A stretch of 33,867 nt of DNA from Candidatus Omnitrophota bacterium (GTDB lineage Bacteria > Omnitrophota > Gorgyraeia > Duberdicusellales > 4484-171): positions 1 to 33,867 of the forward strand of contig JAMXCX010000014.1 of assembly GCA_024542985.1 (NCBI GenBank), read 5' to 3'. Positions 32,486 to 33,867 of the stretch are shown here, one piece after another. Position 1 is the stretch's first letter; each line of letters opens with the position of its first letter. The notes under the pieces are model-generated. The model saw only the letters and a program-made list of their open reading frames with translations, ran no database searches and was not told where the DNA came from. Position numbers and translations under genes: made by a program.

Positions 32486-32887
32486 ATGCATAAGTTGAAG
32501 GTATTATTAATAGTATTCATTTTTTTATTCTTGGTTTGTCTTAAAGGTTTTGGTCAGTATGCTGATTTGGTCGGCAAGTGGGTGAAGATTAACGGGCCTT
32601 TGGGCTGGCGAATTTTAGGTGTTGCTTTAGATGAGAATACTTGTGATGAATTAATTCTTATGTCTCGTCACGCCGGCAGAATTAATTTTGATAAAACTCT
32701 GGATTCCTTCAACGTACTGAGGATAAAGAACCACACCCATGCTGTTGTTATTGAAGTAAAGCTTTTTGAAGGCAAAGCCAAAGTTTTGCTTCTTAGCGGC
32801 ATGTATGAGGGTATGTCTGGTTGGGTACCTCTAGAGTGGCTGGATGGTAATCAGGAACGGCCGGCCCTTGCTAAAACCATACCTTAA
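32486..32887 (+). CDS. Small secreted protein with SH3-like fold, unknown function
   Basis: This 133-residue protein has a signal peptide (MHKLKVLLIVFIFLFLVCLKGFG, cleavage near residue 23). The mature domain is beta-rich (LVGKWVKINGPLGWRILGVALDENTCDELILMS, VVIEVKLFEGKAKVLLLSGMYEGMSGWVPLEWL) and ends in a GWVPLEWL string typical of bacterial SH3-like modules. I do not recognise a specific family. It is probably periplasmic or surface-attached. The single cysteine in the mature part is not in a lipobox. The gene is monocistronic in appearance, with a REP-like element upstream and an intrinsic terminator ten bases after the stop. Confidence 0.75.
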   Translation: MHKLKVLLIVFIFLFLVCLKGFGQYADLVGKWVKINGPLGWRILGVALDENTCDELILMSRHAGRINFDKTLDSFNVLRIKNHTHAVVIEVKLFEGKAKVLLLSGMYEGMSGWVPLEWLDGNQERPALAKTIP

Positions 32888-32896
32888 AAAAGCCTG

Positions 32897-32922
32897 TCCC
32901 GATAAATCGGGATAATTTTTTT
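32897..32922 (+). terminator. Intrinsic terminator after the small secreted protein gene
   Basis: TCCCGAT (32897-32903) and ATCGGGA (32906-32912) form a stem, in practice CCCGA-TAAA-TCGGG. TAA and a T7 tract (32916-32922) follow. This is the clearest Rho-independent terminator in the window. Confidence 0.8.
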
Positions 32923-32934
32923 ATACCCTGTCTG

Positions 32935-32963
32935 TTCAAACACAAACCGTTTCTTGCTATAAT
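32935..32963 (+). promoter_or_regulatory. Candidate promoter for the cyclophilin-like gene
   Basis: TTCAAA (32935-32940), a 17-bp spacer and a perfect TATAAT (32958-32963) lie about 75 bp upstream of the ATG at 33038 and right after the terminator. A second TATAAT at 33011-33016 has no convincing -35. Confidence 0.5.
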
Positions 32964-33037
32964 TTTATCTTTATTGGCTGAATAATACTTCCTTTGCCGG
33001 GATAATTTGATATAATCTAAAAAAAGGGGGTAAAGCC

Positions 33038-33409
33038 ATGAAGGTGTCATTTAAGACCGATAGTGCCGAATTTGAAGTTGAATTTAATGATTCTTTAACT
33101 GCCCGGGAAATTGTTCAAAAATTGCCGGTAGAGTCAACGATTTCTACCTGGGGCCAAGAGATATATTTTGATATAGGTTTTAAAGCTTCAGCCCAAAAAG
33201 CAACTATGGAAGTTAGTAGCGGAGATGTAGCCTACTGGCCTCAAGGGAAATGCCTTTGTGTATTTTTTGGACCGACCCCGGATAGCACAAGCCAGGAACC
33301 TGTACCGGCCAGCCCGGTGGTTATTGTGGGTAAAACAAAAGCTTCCGGAGAAGATTTAAAGAATATCCAGCTAGGTGAGAAAATATCTGTTAGTTTGGGT
33401 GGAAAATAA
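33038..33409 (+). CDS. Cyclophilin-like fold protein (TM1367/DUF369-type)
   Basis: This 123-residue cytosolic protein lacks a signal peptide. It has VSFKTDSAEFEVEFNDSLTAREIVQKLPVES, TWGQEIYFDIGF and the signature GDVAYWPQGKCLCVFFGPTP, followed by PVVIVGKT. These match the small cyclophilin-like beta-barrel family that includes Thermotoga TM1367. The catalytic arginine of true peptidyl-prolyl isomerases is not evident, and the family's function is not established. The length is normal (about 120). GGGGG seven bases upstream of ATG is a good ribosome site. It seems to start a short transcript that continues into the hydrolase gene. Confidence 0.85.
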   Translation: MKVSFKTDSAEFEVEFNDSLTAREIVQKLPVESTISTWGQEIYFDIGFKASAQKATMEVSSGDVAYWPQGKCLCVFFGPTPDSTSQEPVPASPVVIVGKTKASGEDLKNIQLGEKISVSLGGK

Positions 33410-33491
33410 TTGTCCCGATTCTGGAAAACCTTAGGGATAAAAGCCTGGCTGGCAGGGATTCTCCCGATTTTTCTGAGTAGAGATTTAAAGA

Positions 33492-33867
33492 GTGAAAAAA
33501 GTGGCAGCATCCTTAGTGCATATCTCAATAAGAATTTTAGTCTATTTGGCAGTGTTCGCAGGCCTGCTCTTTCTTTACGTTAGACACCTTGAGTCAAAAA
33601 GTATATTTTTCCCCAGCAAAGTAATTGAAGCTATTCCTTCAGAGTTCAATCTTGCCTTTGATGATGTTTATCTATTAACAGCCGATAGCGTGAAAATACA
33701 CGGCTGGTTCATACCTTACGACGGAGCAAAATACACATTATTATTCTGCCACGGCAATGGCGGCAATATTTCCAATCGTTTTGATAAGATATTTTTCTTT
33801 AGGCAGCTTAAGCTTAATATCCTTATAATTGATTATCATGGTTATGGCAAAAGCTCTGGTAAGCCTT
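33492..33867 (+). CDS. Membrane-anchored alpha/beta hydrolase, 3' partial (not in the ORF track)
   Basis: The frame opens after a TAA at 33486-33488. It starts at GTG 33492 and runs open to the window edge for 125 codons. It begins VKKVAASLVHISIRILVYLAVFAGLLFLYVRHLESKSIFFPSK, with a single membrane helix at about 8-29. An alpha/beta hydrolase entry follows: DDVYLLTADSVKIHGWFIP, LLFCHGNGGNISNR (oxyanion HGNGGN, ~85-90) and LIIDYHGYGKSSGKP. This matches the BEM46/YfhR-type membrane-anchored hydrolase group. The nucleophile GxSxG, the acid and the histidine would all lie past the end of the window, so activity cannot be checked. The track missed it only because there is no stop in the window. 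Confidence 0.85.
   Translation, partial: MKKVAASLVHISIRILVYLAVFAGLLFLYVRHLESKSIFFPSKVIEAIPSEFNLAFDDVYLLTADSVKIHGWFIPYDGAKYTLLFCHGNGGNISNRFDKIFFFRQLKLNILIIDYHGYGKSSGKP

Noticed and set aside
33411-33584. Reading frame beginning TTG at 33411 (LSRFWKTLGIKAWLAGILPIFLSRD...) between the cyclophilin-like gene and the hydrolase
   Set aside because: It is under 60 codons with no ribosome site and overlaps the start of the hydrolase in another frame; the hydrolase frame has clear family motifs.

Overview
The window is AT-rich bacterial DNA, and every gene I can support lies on the + strand. An SLBB-type polysaccharide export protein together with a Wzz/tyrosine-kinase protein points to a cell with an outer membrane. 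Two cobalamin-type radical SAM enzymes suggest an anaerobic or microaerobic life. The general style (AT-rich, coiled-coil/TPR proteins, multi-PAS HD-GYP sensor, small 'LKSGKVVKG' envelope proteins) would fit an uncultivated lineage such as Omnitrophota or another PVC-like group. That placement is inference only; no rRNA or other phylogenetic marker is present to settle it.

Region 1 (about 1-25,111) is one long exopolysaccharide or O-antigen-like locus, probably a single operon because most junctions overlap or are only a few bases long. In order it holds: a coiled-coil/TPR/polysaccharide-export fusion (5' end outside the window), a Wzz-BY-kinase, an O-antigen ligase/polymerase-type membrane protein, a Wzx-type flippase, a B12-radical SAM / SDR / B12-radical SAM trio, three GT4 glycosyltransferases, an NAD-dependent sugar epimerase, a fourth GT4, a methyltransferase, a fifth GT4, an APH-fold kinase-like protein, a second methyltransferase, two more GT4 enzymes, GDP-mannose 4,6-dehydratase (gmd), and a WecA/MraY-family initiating sugar-phosphate transferase. 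The expected logic is a Wzx/Wzy pathway: the WecA-like enzyme starts the unit on undecaprenyl phosphate, the seven GT4 enzymes extend it, the methyltransferases, kinase and radical SAM enzymes may decorate it, Wzx flips it, Wzy polymerises it, and Wzz-BY-kinase with the SLBB protein control length and export.

The most informative single observation is an 81-bp direct repeat flanking gmd. The last 30 codons of the preceding glycosyltransferase are present again, as an orphan relic, after gmd. The relic still ends in a 4-nt ATGA overlap with the WecA-like gene. This is a scar showing that the glycosyltransferase-gmd junction was rebuilt by recombination and that the glycosyltransferase once directly preceded the WecA-like gene.

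Region 2 (about 25,112-31,160) holds an ExeA/XrtA-type secretion ATPase, a 64-residue two-helix membrane protein with a perfect Shine-Dalgarno, a compact GC-rich two-hairpin RNA structure, a SpoU-family rRNA methyltransferase (RlmB-like), and a 1137-residue PAS/GAF/HD-GYP protein that probably degrades cyclic di-GMP. Region 3 (31,161-33,867) holds a secreted LSm-like/TPR protein, a REP-like palindrome, a small secreted SH3-like protein followed by a clear intrinsic terminator, a cyclophilin-like protein, and the first part of a membrane-anchored alpha/beta hydrolase that runs off the 3' end and is missing from the ORF track. I saw no rRNA, tRNA, CRISPR array, transposase or phage gene.
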